NCBI GenBank assembly: GCA_902538915.1
Contig: CACBGZ010000001.1
Location: 307,108 to 371,107 of the forward strand
Origin: an uncultured Pelagibacteraceae bacterium
GTDB lineage: Bacteria; Pseudomonadota; Alphaproteobacteria; Pelagibacterales; Pelagibacteraceae
Direction: 5' to 3'
DNA: 64,000 nt
Below, in pieces: positions 26,947 through 35,864 of the stretch. A program made the position numbers and the translations under genes. Under the pieces are notes generated by a model. The model worked only from the letters and a program-made list of their open reading frames with translations, had not been told where the DNA came from and ran no database searches. Position 1 is the first letter of the stretch. Every line of letters starts with the position of its first letter.

Positions 26947-28104
26947 ATGACGAAAGAAAATAAATCGTTGAAGATTAAAACATCTTCAAGACGTAAGTTC
27001 TTCAAGACTGCCGCAAAAGCAGGAGCTGTTGCTGCTGCTACTGTTGCAATGCCAAATATTGCAAGATCGGATGGTCATGTAACTTTAAAGATGCAAGCAG
27101 CTTGGCCTTCAGGAGCAAACATCTTTTTTGAAATGGCTGGAGACTACTGCAACATGGTTAAAGAAATGTCTGGAGGTTCACTAAAGATAGACCTTCAACC
27201 AGTTGGAGCAGTTGTAAAAACTTCAGAAATTGGAGCTGCTGTTAGTGACGGTAACCTAGATATGGGTCACTGGGTAACAGCTTATTGGTATGGTAAAAAT
27301 CCTGCTGCTTCACTTTTTGGAACTGGTCCTTCGTATGGAATGTCATCTCAAGAAGTAATGGGATGGATGGAGTACGGTGGAGGAAGAAAATTGTATGATG
27401 AAACTCTTGCTAAAGTAGGATTTGATTATATCGGTTTTTTCCATATGCCTATGCCGGCACAGCCTTTTGGTTGGTTCAAAAAGAATGTAACAAAAGTATC
27501 TGATGTTAAAGGGATGAAGTATAGAACAGTTGGTCTAGCGACTAACGTTTTAACTGCTATGGGAATGGTTGTAAGACAATTACCAGGTGGTGAAATCCAA
27601 CCAGCGATGAAAACTGGATTGATTGATGCTGCTGAATTTAACAACCCAACATCAGACTCACAGTTTGGAATGCAAGATGTATCTAAACACTATCATTTAG
27701 GTAGTTTCCACCAATCTCAAGAAATGTTCGAGATTCCGGTGAACAAGAAAAGATACAACAGCCTTTCACCAGCTCATCAAGCTATATTGAAAAATGCTGC
27801 TTATGCTGCTAACTCAGATAACTACTTTAAAGCTTTAGTTAGATATTCTGCTGACTTAGCTAAGTTAATGAACCAGCATAAAGTAAATGTATACCAAACA
27901 TCTGACGCTATTTTAGCTGAACAGTTAAAAGGTTGGGATAAAATAGTAGCTGAATTTTCTGGAAAAGATCCTTTCTTTAAGAAAATTATAGCATCTCAGA
28001 AAGCATACGCTAAGAGAACAATGAAGTATCTGTTGATGAATCAACCGAACTACAAATTAGCTTATGAAAATGAGTTTGGTCCAATAGCAAAAGTTAAAAT
28101 TTAA
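26947..28104 (+). CDS. TRAP transporter substrate-binding protein (DctP/TakP-like), Tat signal
   Basis: SSRRKFFKTAAKAGAVAAATVAMPNIARSD twin-arginine leader; GMKYRTVGLATNVLTAMG...EFNNPTSD. Confidence 0.94.
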   Translation: MTKENKSLKIKTSSRRKFFKTAAKAGAVAAATVAMPNIARSDGHVTLKMQAAWPSGANIFFEMAGDYCNMVKEMSGGSLKIDLQPVGAVVKTSEIGAAVSDGNLDMGHWVTAYWYGKNPAASLFGTGPSYGMSSQEVMGWMEYGGGRKLYDETLAKVGFDYIGFFHMPMPAQPFGWFKKNVTKVSDVKGMKYRTVGLATNVLTAMGMVVRQLPGGEIQPAMKTGLIDAAEFNNPTSDSQFGMQDVSKHYHLGSFHQSQEMFEIPVNKKRYNSLSPAHQAILKNAAYAANSDNYFKALVRYSADLAKLMNQHKVNVYQTSDAILAEQLKGWDKIVAEFSGKDPFFKKIIASQKAYAKRTMKYLLMNQPNYKLAYENEFGPIAKVKI

Positions 28105-28125
28105 TTAGCTTTTAAAAATTAAAAT

Positions 28126-28155
28126 AAAGGGGGTTTAAAAACCCCCTTTTTTTTT
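28126..28155 (+). terminator. Intrinsic terminator/attenuator between dctP and dctQ
   Basis: AAAGGGGGTTTAAAAACCCCCTTTTTTTTT: GC stem followed by T tract. Confidence 0.9.
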
Positions 28156-28181
28156 ACTTAAATTTACTATACTTTAAAAAT

Positions 28182-28757
28182 ATGATGTCATCTTACATTA
28201 GATTTGCAGACACACTTAGCACATCAATGGGAAAAGCTTTCTCATGGTGTATTGTTATTTTAATGGGAGGGACTGTTTATGAAGTGGTAATGGCATATGC
28301 TTTCAATAAGCCAACACTATGGAATTTTGATTTCAGTATGCAAATGTACGGAGCTATACTAATGATGTCAGGTGCATACTGCCTAGCAACAGAAGCTCAT
28401 GTAAGAGGAGATGTAATTTATAGATTATTTAGCCAAAAAACTCAGGCTTGGATAGATTTAATACTTTATTTTGTATTTTTCTTTCCAGGTGTATTGGCAT
28501 TAGCGTTTTATGGTTACGAGTACGCAGCTCAAGCTTGGAAAGTAAAAGAGACAAGTTGGAGTAGCCCTGCTCAAATTCAAATTTATATGGTCAAATCAAT
28601 GATTCCTGCTGCAGGAATTATGTTAATTATTCAAGGAATAGGTGAGGTATTTAGATCAATAATTTGTATTCAAACAGGTCATTGGCCAGCAAGGATGGTA
28701 GTCGCTGAAGAGACAGAAAAAATTTTAATGAGAAGCTCTCAAGAGGAAAATAAATAA
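28182..28757 (+). CDS. TRAP transporter small permease (DctQ)
   Basis: Four TM segments, MQMYGAILMMSGAYCLATEAHVRGDV typical of DctQ. Confidence 0.92.
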   Translation: MMSSYIRFADTLSTSMGKAFSWCIVILMGGTVYEVVMAYAFNKPTLWNFDFSMQMYGAILMMSGAYCLATEAHVRGDVIYRLFSQKTQAWIDLILYFVFFFPGVLALAFYGYEYAAQAWKVKETSWSSPAQIQIYMVKSMIPAAGIMLIIQGIGEVFRSIICIQTGHWPARMVVAEETEKILMRSSQEENK

Positions 28758-28761
28758 AATT

Positions 28762-30120
28762 ATGTTTGGCTTAACTAATCCTGAAGTTGCAATTTTAATG
28801 ATGGGTGTTTTCCTTTTTTCTGTTTTGTTAGGCTTTCCAATTGCTTTTACTCTAATGGCAATGGGAATTGGTTTTGGTTATTATGCTTATTACGATCCAG
28901 TTTTGATGGATCATCTCTTCGATAATAGAATTTTTTCTTTATTTGTAAAAAATACTTATACAGTTATGGACAATAACGTTCTTACAGCAGTGCCTCTCTT
29001 TTTATTCATGGGATATTTAGTTGAGAGAGCTGGTATTGTTGCTAAACTTTTCTTTGCAATAAGATTAGCTGCTCATAGATTACCAGCATCCATGGCTGTA
29101 GCAGCATTAATAACATGCACGTTATTTTCAACTGCAACCGGTATTATTGGAGCTGTTGTAACTTTGATGGGATTATTAGCTTGGCCAGCAATGGTTAAAG
29201 CTGGATATGATAAAAAATTTGCTTCAGGAATAATTTGTAGCGGTGGATGTTTGGGTATTTTAATACCACCTAGTATTATGCTTATTGTTTATTCTGTTAT
29301 TGCCCAATTATCTCCATTAAGATTGTTTGCTGCTGCGATTTTTCCAGGATTGATGTTGGCAGGTCTTTATATCGCTTACGCAGTGATAAGAGCATGGTTA
29401 AATCCTTCACTAGCACCAAGACCTCCAAAAGAAGATATTCCTCCAAGATCAGAGATCTTAAAAGAGGTGTTAGTCTCTTTTGTTCCTTTATTTGGTTTAA
29501 TAATGTTAGTGCTTGGAACGATCTTAGCAGGAATTGCAACCCCTGCTGAAGCTGCAGCCGCAGGAGCTTTTGGTGCATTAATACTTTCTTGGTTTTATAA
29601 AACACTTAAATGGCAAAATTTTAAAGAGTCAGTTTTTTTAACAGCAAAAACTACCGCCATGATAATGTGGCTTTTTATTGGATCTTGGACCTTCTCTTCA
29701 GTTTTCTCCTATCTAGGAGGTCATGAAGTATTTGAACATTTTTTCACATCAATAAACATAACTACTTGGCAATTTTTAATCATAACTCAAATAATAATTT
29801 TTCTATTAGGATGGCCTTTAGAATGGACAGAAATCTTAATTATATTTGTTCCGATATTTTTACCACTTCTTGAGATATTCGATGTTAATCCATATTTTTT
29901 TGCAATGTTAATTGCTTTAAACTTACAAACATCTTTTTTGACACCACCAATGGCAATGTCCGCATATTATCTTAAAGGTGTCCAAAAAACTAACGTTGAA
30001 TTGTTGGAGATATTTAGAGGCATTATGCCATTTTTAAGTATTGTAATTTTTGGAATGTTTTTAATGTATATGTTTCCTGGAATTGCACTTTGGCTCCCAG
30101 ACGTTTTGTTTGCTGACTAA
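28762..30120 (+). CDS. TRAP transporter large permease (DctM)
   Basis: AVPLFLFMGYLVERAGI, ATGIIGAVVTLMG, GCLGILIPPSIMLIVYS. Confidence 0.95.
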   Translation: MFGLTNPEVAILMMGVFLFSVLLGFPIAFTLMAMGIGFGYYAYYDPVLMDHLFDNRIFSLFVKNTYTVMDNNVLTAVPLFLFMGYLVERAGIVAKLFFAIRLAAHRLPASMAVAALITCTLFSTATGIIGAVVTLMGLLAWPAMVKAGYDKKFASGIICSGGCLGILIPPSIMLIVYSVIAQLSPLRLFAAAIFPGLMLAGLYIAYAVIRAWLNPSLAPRPPKEDIPPRSEILKEVLVSFVPLFGLIMLVLGTILAGIATPAEAAAAGAFGALILSWFYKTLKWQNFKESVFLTAKTTAMIMWLFIGSWTFSSVFSYLGGHEVFEHFFTSINITTWQFLIITQIIIFLLGWPLEWTEILIIFVPIFLPLLEIFDVNPYFFAMLIALNLQTSFLTPPMAMSAYYLKGVQKTNVELLEIFRGIMPFLSIVIFGMFLMYMFPGIALWLPDVLFAD

Positions 30121-30125
30121 TAAAT

Positions 30126-31451
30126 ATGATTGATATTTTTTCGTTAAGAGTTGAAGAAATGGCCCAAAAAATTAAAGAAGGTCAAATTACTTCGGTAGAA
30201 ATTTGTGAAAAGTACATTGAAAGAATAAATAAGTTTGAGAAAGATGTAAAAGCTTGGGCTCATTTTGATAAAAAAATTTTGTTGGAGAAAGCTGCAGAGT
30301 CAGATGAGCATAGAAAGTCAGGAAAACCTGTAGGTTCATTACACGGTGTTCCTATAGCTTTAAAAGATATAATTGGAACAGTAGATATGCCAACAGAGTG
30401 TGGCACACCTATAAGAAAAGGAAAATCTTATTCTCAGAATGCTGAAATAGTTGAGCTTTTAAATTCTGCTGGTGCCGTTGTCATGGGTAAAACTGCTACG
30501 TCAGAACTAGCTTATCTCGGACCTCCAAAAACAACTAATCCTCATGATTATTCCCGAACACCAGGAGGTTCCTCAAGTGGATCTGCAGCAGCAGTAGCGT
30601 CATTAATGGCCCCATTATCAATAGGATCTCAAACAGGAGGATCGGTCATTAGACCTGCCTCTTATTGTGGAGTAGTAGGATACAAACCTACATATGGTCT
30701 CATTTCAAGAAATGGAGTTTTAAGAACTTCATATATATTAGATCATATCGGCTTATTTGGAAGAAATGTAGAGGACGTTGCTTTATTAGCTAAAGTTTTA
30801 ATTAAAAAGGATCAGTATGATCCTGCAACTATTTATTATTCAGCTGAAAATATTTTAGAGGAAACAAAAAAAGGACCACTATTTGAACCAAAATTTATCT
30901 TTTATAAATCAGATTATTGGAAAATAGTGGATAAAAAATCAAGAGAGTCCTTTGAATATTTTATAAAGTCATTCAAAAATATTGAGGTATTCGATACACC
31001 ATCTTATTTTAAAGATATTCATAAATATCATCAAATTATTCATGAAACTGATTTAGCTAATAATTTTAGTTTATATTACAAAAAATATAAAAATAAATTA
31101 TCAAAGTTTATGCAAACCGCTATAGCTAAAGGCAATAAACATTCTGCAAAAGATTATGCTGAAGCAATTGACTTTAGAAAAAGAAGCTATGAGTCTTATC
31201 AAGAAGTTTTCGAAGATTATCATGGTGTTCTTACTCCTGCTAGTCCTGGTGTTGCTCCAAAAGGTCTAAAAAGTACAGGCACAGCAGAATTCAATAAAGT
31301 TTGGTCATACCTGGGAACGCCTTGCATATCTCTTCCACTACTTGAAGGTGAAAATAATTTACCTTTAGGAGTACAGCTCATAGGAAATAGATACGATGAT
31401 CACAGATTTTTAGGTGTTGCTAATTGGCTAGAAAAGGAATGTAATAACTAA
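30126..31451 (+). CDS. Amidase (amidase signature family)
   Basis: LHGVPIALKDIIGT, GGSSSGSAAAVASLMAPLSIGSQTGGSVIRPASYCGVVGYKPTYG. Confidence 0.94.
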   Translation: MIDIFSLRVEEMAQKIKEGQITSVEICEKYIERINKFEKDVKAWAHFDKKILLEKAAESDEHRKSGKPVGSLHGVPIALKDIIGTVDMPTECGTPIRKGKSYSQNAEIVELLNSAGAVVMGKTATSELAYLGPPKTTNPHDYSRTPGGSSSGSAAAVASLMAPLSIGSQTGGSVIRPASYCGVVGYKPTYGLISRNGVLRTSYILDHIGLFGRNVEDVALLAKVLIKKDQYDPATIYYSAENILEETKKGPLFEPKFIFYKSDYWKIVDKKSRESFEYFIKSFKNIEVFDTPSYFKDIHKYHQIIHETDLANNFSLYYKKYKNKLSKFMQTAIAKGNKHSAKDYAEAIDFRKRSYESYQEVFEDYHGVLTPASPGVAPKGLKSTGTAEFNKVWSYLGTPCISLPLLEGENNLPLGVQLIGNRYDDHRFLGVANWLEKECNN

Positions 31452-31628
31452 ATGCAAAAGTTTACGACATTTTTAGGATCTTTGCTCGCCATAGCTTTTT
31501 TAGTGGGTCTTGCATTTACACTAACTAGATCATCAATGATAGGTTTTTTTGATGTGTTACCTGTTTACATATTAATGGGTATTGCCATTTTTATGATGGT
31601 CTATGAAGCTTTCTTTGATAAAAAATAA
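31452..31628 (+). CDS. Small hypothetical membrane protein (58 aa)
   Basis: Not in ORF track. MQKFTTFLGSLLAIAFLVGLAFTLTRSSMIGFFDVLPVYILMGIAIFMMVYEAFFDKK; ATG immediately follows amidase TAA; two TM segments. Confidence 0.6.
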   Translation: MQKFTTFLGSLLAIAFLVGLAFTLTRSSMIGFFDVLPVYILMGIAIFMMVYEAFFDKK

Positions 31629-31648
31629 CTATTCAAAATTTTAAACGA

Positions 31649-32554
31649 TTGAATACTAAAGTAAAAAATCTTTTAGCATTTTCACTTTTGCTTATTCAGC
31701 CAATATTTATGGCATCAAACTTAGTTGTTGCGAGAGGTGGAGTTGAATATGTTCCGCCAATTTCTCTAGCTTTTTGGAGATGGACATTAGTTTTTGTTAT
31801 CCTTTTACCTTTTACTTATTTGTCTTTGAGAAAAAATTATAAGATTATAAAAAATGAATTTAAAAAACTTTTATTTTTAGGAGCCATGGGATGCGGAGTG
31901 TGTGGAGCCTTCCCTTTTCTAGCTGGGAAAACTACTACAGTTACAAATATGGGAATAATTTATACTTCTTCCCCAATTTTTATTATTCTAATATCTGGTT
32001 TCTTTTTTGACGAAAAGATTAATTTTACAAAGATAATCGGTCTAATTTCATGTTTAATTGGTGTTTTTGCAATCATTATTAAGGGAAATTTTGATTTATT
32101 GATTAATCTTAATTTTACAATTGGTGATCTATGGATGCTGGCAGCTGCTATTGGTTGGGCCTTATATTCAATTTATCTATTTCACTGGAAGTCAAAGCTC
32201 AAAATTTTTCAAAGATTTACCTTAATCGCATTTTTTGGTGCTGTGAGTTTATTTCCTTTTTATATTGGCGAAGAACTTTTTTTTGAGAGAACAGCATTTA
32301 GTAATGAATTTTTTATGTGGATTATTTTTGCTGCTATTTCTCCAGGAATTATAGCTTTCACTCTTTATACTGTGGCTCAAAAAAAACTTGGTGCCTCTCT
32401 AACTGGATTTACATTATATATTTTCACAATTTACGGTGCGATTTATGGTTACTTTTTATTTGGAGAAAAACTTGAGAATTACCATTTAATTGGAACAGTT
32501 TTAGTATTTTTTGGCGTATATTTAGCGAAGAAGAAAAATGTTAAACAAATTTAG
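31649..32554 (+). CDS. EamA/DMT family transporter
   Basis: Ten TM segments; two EamA repeats; TTG start. Confidence 0.88.
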   Translation: MNTKVKNLLAFSLLLIQPIFMASNLVVARGGVEYVPPISLAFWRWTLVFVILLPFTYLSLRKNYKIIKNEFKKLLFLGAMGCGVCGAFPFLAGKTTTVTNMGIIYTSSPIFIILISGFFFDEKINFTKIIGLISCLIGVFAIIIKGNFDLLINLNFTIGDLWMLAAAIGWALYSIYLFHWKSKLKIFQRFTLIAFFGAVSLFPFYIGEELFFERTAFSNEFFMWIIFAAISPGIIAFTLYTVAQKKLGASLTGFTLYIFTIYGAIYGYFLFGEKLENYHLIGTVLVFFGVYLAKKKNVKQI

Positions 32555-33356
32555 GAAAAAATTGATTCAAATTATTTTAATTTTATTTTTTATTTATTTT
32601 TCAATTTTAGTCTTTTTGTACTTTAACCAAAGAAATTTATTATATCACCCAAATGAAAATAATTATTCTGGAGATAAAATTTCTGTTGAAATTAAAAAAG
32701 TTAAGATATTAACTTCGGATAATATTGAATTACTTGGATGGTATCATGAGAAAAATCTCGAAGACTATAAAACACTAGTCTTCTTCCATGGAAATGCAGG
32801 ATCTTTAGAAAATAGAATTCATAAGCTTAATCATTTCAAAAACATGGATTTAAATTTTTTAATTATAGCTTGGAGAGGTTTTAATGGAAATAAAGGTAAC
32901 CCCTCAGAATTAGGTTTGTATAAAGATGGTCAAAGTGCCGTCGATTGGCTTATTGAAAAAGGTGTAAGAAAAAAAAATATTATCCTTTATGGGGAGTCCT
33001 TAGGCACTGGGGTAGCTACACATCTTGCACAAAACAAAGATTTTGCAGGAATAATTTTGGAAACACCATTTACTTCTATGATAGATGCTGCCAAAACTTT
33101 CTATCCTTATATTCCAGTCAAGTTACTACTTAAAGATAAGTATGAAAATTCTAAAAAATTAAAAAATATAAATATACCATTACTAGTGATGCATGGAGAA
33201 AAAGATCAAATAGTTCCATTTCAGATGGGTAAAAAAATTTATGAATTAGCTAATAGACCAAAATATTCCTATTTTACAAAATATGACAATCATATGATGG
33301 AATATGATGAAGATTTGATATCTGCGCTTGAATCTTTTTTGAAAAGTTTAAATTAA
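32538..33356 (+). CDS. Alpha/beta hydrolase (membrane-anchored, BEM46-like)
   Basis: VFFHGNAGSLENR, LYGESLGTGVATHLA, LVMHGEKDQIVP. Confidence 0.9.
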   Translation: MLNKFRKKLIQIILILFFIYFSILVFLYFNQRNLLYHPNENNYSGDKISVEIKKVKILTSDNIELLGWYHEKNLEDYKTLVFFHGNAGSLENRIHKLNHFKNMDLNFLIIAWRGFNGNKGNPSELGLYKDGQSAVDWLIEKGVRKKNIILYGESLGTGVATHLAQNKDFAGIILETPFTSMIDAAKTFYPYIPVKLLLKDKYENSKKLKNINIPLLVMHGEKDQIVPFQMGKKIYELANRPKYSYFTKYDNHMMEYDEDLISALESFLKSLN

Positions 33357-33405
33357 GCCATAATCTCAACAAATATATTTCAAAATTTTTTTATAGTTTA
33401 ATAAT

Positions 33406-33969
33406 GTGAGAAAATTTTTATTAATACTTTTATCTTATTTAACATTTACAAATATTGTTAATTCACAAGAAAAATTTTTCCAGCCTGATGATTTATTTCA
33501 CATAGATAATATGGATTCTCATAACAAAGAATTTAGTTTATATTTTAAAGGCAGAGAAAAATCTATTTTAGCAAGAGGTGAGGAAAGTAATTATATAAAC
33601 GATTATCCAAAAGATTTGTATATTTACAATTATTCAACTAAGTCATCTTCTCCTTTAATTTCTTATGATTGGTTTCCATCTCAAGCAAAATATTTTCTAC
33701 AGGAATATGACTTTCCAGTATTTCCTGATGATTTTGCATATTACTTATTAGAGGATGACAAAACATTGGTGATGATTAGTGCAGTAAAAAGTTTAAATGC
33801 AAATTTTAAGTATGATATCAGTAAGAAAAAATTAGAACTCTATCCCACTACAGGAAAGTTTGACTTTATAATTTCATCATTTTCAAAAAATTGTGGGTAT
33901 TATAAATTTAAAGATAATTACAAATGTAATATCTACAAACCATTAATTTCTAGTAATTTGATTAATTAA
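33406..33969 (+). CDS. Hypothetical secreted protein
   Basis: 187 aa, signal peptide (GTG start), no recognised domain. Confidence 0.5.
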   Translation: MRKFLLILLSYLTFTNIVNSQEKFFQPDDLFHIDNMDSHNKEFSLYFKGREKSILARGEESNYINDYPKDLYIYNYSTKSSSPLISYDWFPSQAKYFLQEYDFPVFPDDFAYYLLEDDKTLVMISAVKSLNANFKYDISKKKLELYPTTGKFDFIISSFSKNCGYYKFKDNYKCNIYKPLISSNLIN

Positions 33970-34879
33970 CTTGGGTAAATGCTTCAGCAAATTTTTCGGC
34001 ATCAAATAACTGAAGGTCATCCTCTTTTTCACCTAAGCCTAATGCAATGATGGGAAGTTTATATTTTTTAGCTAATGCTAAAAGTATACCACCTTTTGCT
34101 GTTCCATCTAATTTGGTCATTACAACACCTGTTATAGGAATTATTTTATTAAATTCTTCAACCTGATTAATTATATTTTGTCCAGATGTAGCATCTAAAA
34201 CTAAAATAACATTGTGGGGCGCTTCAGTATCAATTTTTTTTATAACATTTGCTATTTTTTTGTATTCTTCCATAAGATTTTTTTTATTTTGAAGTCTGCC
34301 GGCTGTATCTATTAATACTTGATGAAAATTATTGTTAATTGCTTTTTCAACTGCCTTATATGCCACCGATGCAGGATCAGCACCTTGAGAAGATTTGGTA
34401 ATTGAAACATTAATTTTATTTGCCCAATTTTCTAGTTGTTCAATTGCTGCTGCTCTAAAAGTATCTGAGGCTGCAAACATAACTTTATTGCCATTAGTTT
34501 TTAAAATTTTACCAATTTTACCGATAGTTGTCGTTTTTCCAACTCCATTTACTCCTGAAACTAAAGTTGAATTAAGTTTTTCTTTTTTCTCAAAAAATGA
34601 GTTATTCTCTAAAGGTTTCATTAAAGAAATTATGTACTCTTTTAAAATATAATTTATCTCACTAGTTAGATCTTTGTTTGGATCGATTTTTTTATTCGAA
34701 ATAATTTCTTTTATTTCTGATGCAGCTTCTACTCCTACATCTGATTGAATCAAAAATTCCTCTATTTTATCTAAATTTTTATCATTTATCTCTTTTTTTA
34801 TTATTATTTCTTTTAGACCGGATGTAAGTGCGGAAGCGCTTTTTTGAAAGCCTATTTTAAATTTATCAAAAATTCCCAT
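33962..34879 (-). CDS. ftsY: Signal recognition particle receptor FtsY
   Basis: GVNGVGKTTTIGKIG, DTFRAAAIEQL, DTAGRLQNKKNLM, TKLDGTAKGG. Confidence 0.97.
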   Translation of the reverse strand: MGIFDKFKIGFQKSASALTSGLKEIIIKKEINDKNLDKIEEFLIQSDVGVEAASEIKEIISNKKIDPNKDLTSEINYILKEYIISLMKPLENNSFFEKKEKLNSTLVSGVNGVGKTTTIGKIGKILKTNGNKVMFAASDTFRAAAIEQLENWANKINVSITKSSQGADPASVAYKAVEKAINNNFHQVLIDTAGRLQNKKNLMEEYKKIANVIKKIDTEAPHNVILVLDATSGQNIINQVEEFNKIIPITGVVMTKLDGTAKGGILLALAKKYKLPIIALGLGEKEDDLQLFDAEKFAEAFTQVN

Positions 34880-35703
34880 TATAATTTGATTTCAATTTCC
34901 TCTACATCTGATACAGGACCCTTCATATGTATTGAATTTTTTGCATCAATCCATATCGACAATTTTCCTGTCGAAAATTCTATATCTGTTTTATTTTCTG
35001 TTAAATTATTTATCTTACCAGCAAATGCAGTTGCGCAAGCAGCGGTACCACATGCCTTAGTCAATCCAGCTCCTCTTTCCCAGACTTTAACTTTAATCAA
35101 ATCTTTATTTATTACTTGAGCAATTGTGACATTACATTTTTCAGGGAAAATAAAGTGATTTTCAATTTCTGGACCAATCTTTTTAATATTGAAATCGTCA
35201 AGTTCATTAACAAAAAAAATGATATGAGGATTTCCGACATTCACTGCAGTGCCACCAATATGCTCTTTATTATTTTTATCAAGTATTTTTACATTTAAAT
35301 TTTTTGTATCCAATTTTTCCGACAAGGGTATTTCACTCCACTCTGTTTTAGCTTTACCGACTTCTGTTGTAACAATCTTATTTCCTAAAATTTCAGACTT
35401 TAAAAGTCCAGAAAATGTTTTCAAAATTATAGTTTTGTTATTTGTTTCTTTTGAAATGAAATTAGCAATGCATCTTGTTCCATTACCACATGCTCCTGAC
35501 TCTCCACCGTCAGAATTAAAAAATTTCAAGTATGCATCAGCTGAATTGTCGTTTTCTATCAAAATCAATTGATCACAACCAATAAAACTTCTATCGCAAA
35601 TTTTAATTATTTGCTCTTTATTTAAATTGGTAATTTTTTGTCTATTATCAATAATTACAAAGTCATTACCTAAACCATCCATTTTAAATGCTTTAATGTT
35701 CAT
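34879..35703 (-). CDS. dapF: Diaminopimelate epimerase
   Basis: KMDGLGNDFVIID, GACGNGTRCIA, ERGAGLTKACGTAACA. Confidence 0.97.
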   Translation of the reverse strand: MNIKAFKMDGLGNDFVIIDNRQKITNLNKEQIIKICDRSFIGCDQLILIENDNSADAYLKFFNSDGGESGACGNGTRCIANFISKETNNKTIILKTFSGLLKSEILGNKIVTTEVGKAKTEWSEIPLSEKLDTKNLNVKILDKNNKEHIGGTAVNVGNPHIIFFVNELDDFNIKKIGPEIENHFIFPEKCNVTIAQVINKDLIKVKVWERGAGLTKACGTAACATAFAGKINNLTENKTDIEFSTGKLSIWIDAKNSIHMKGPVSDVEEIEIKL

Positions 35704-35725
35704 ATATGGTTATTTAACTTATTTA

Positions 35726-35751
35726 TTGACTTTTTGAACCTCTATTATAGT
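35726..35751 (+). promoter_or_regulatory. Candidate promoter upstream of ffh leader
   Basis: TTGACT (35726-35731) and TATAGT (35746-35751); the 14-bp spacer is shorter than ideal. Confidence 0.3.
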
Positions 35752-35763
35752 TTGTTGCAGTTT

Positions 35764-35840
35764 CCGCAAAAACGTTAAATTTGCGGTGTCTTTGGAAACA
35801 AAGAGATCGACACTAGTCTGCGAGGGTTCGCCCACTAGTG
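35764..35840 (+). ncRNA. Candidate structured ffh leader RNA (three consecutive hairpins)
   Basis: CCGCAAA(9 nt)TTTGCGG; TCTTTG-GAAA-CAAAGA with optional GTGTC/GACAC outer pairing; CACTAGT...GGG-TTCG-CCC-ACTAGTG. Confidence 0.55.
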
Positions 35841-35864
35841 CGATTACTATTGTGTGTAATATAT

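Noticed and set aside
35249-35572. 107-aa plus-strand ORF
   Set aside because: Antisense to dapF, which has full catalytic motifs.
35811-35840. tRNA or SRP RNA (GGGTTCGCCC looks like a T-arm)
   Set aside because: No acceptor stem, anticodon arm or CCA region fits; no SRP RNA apical-loop consensus.
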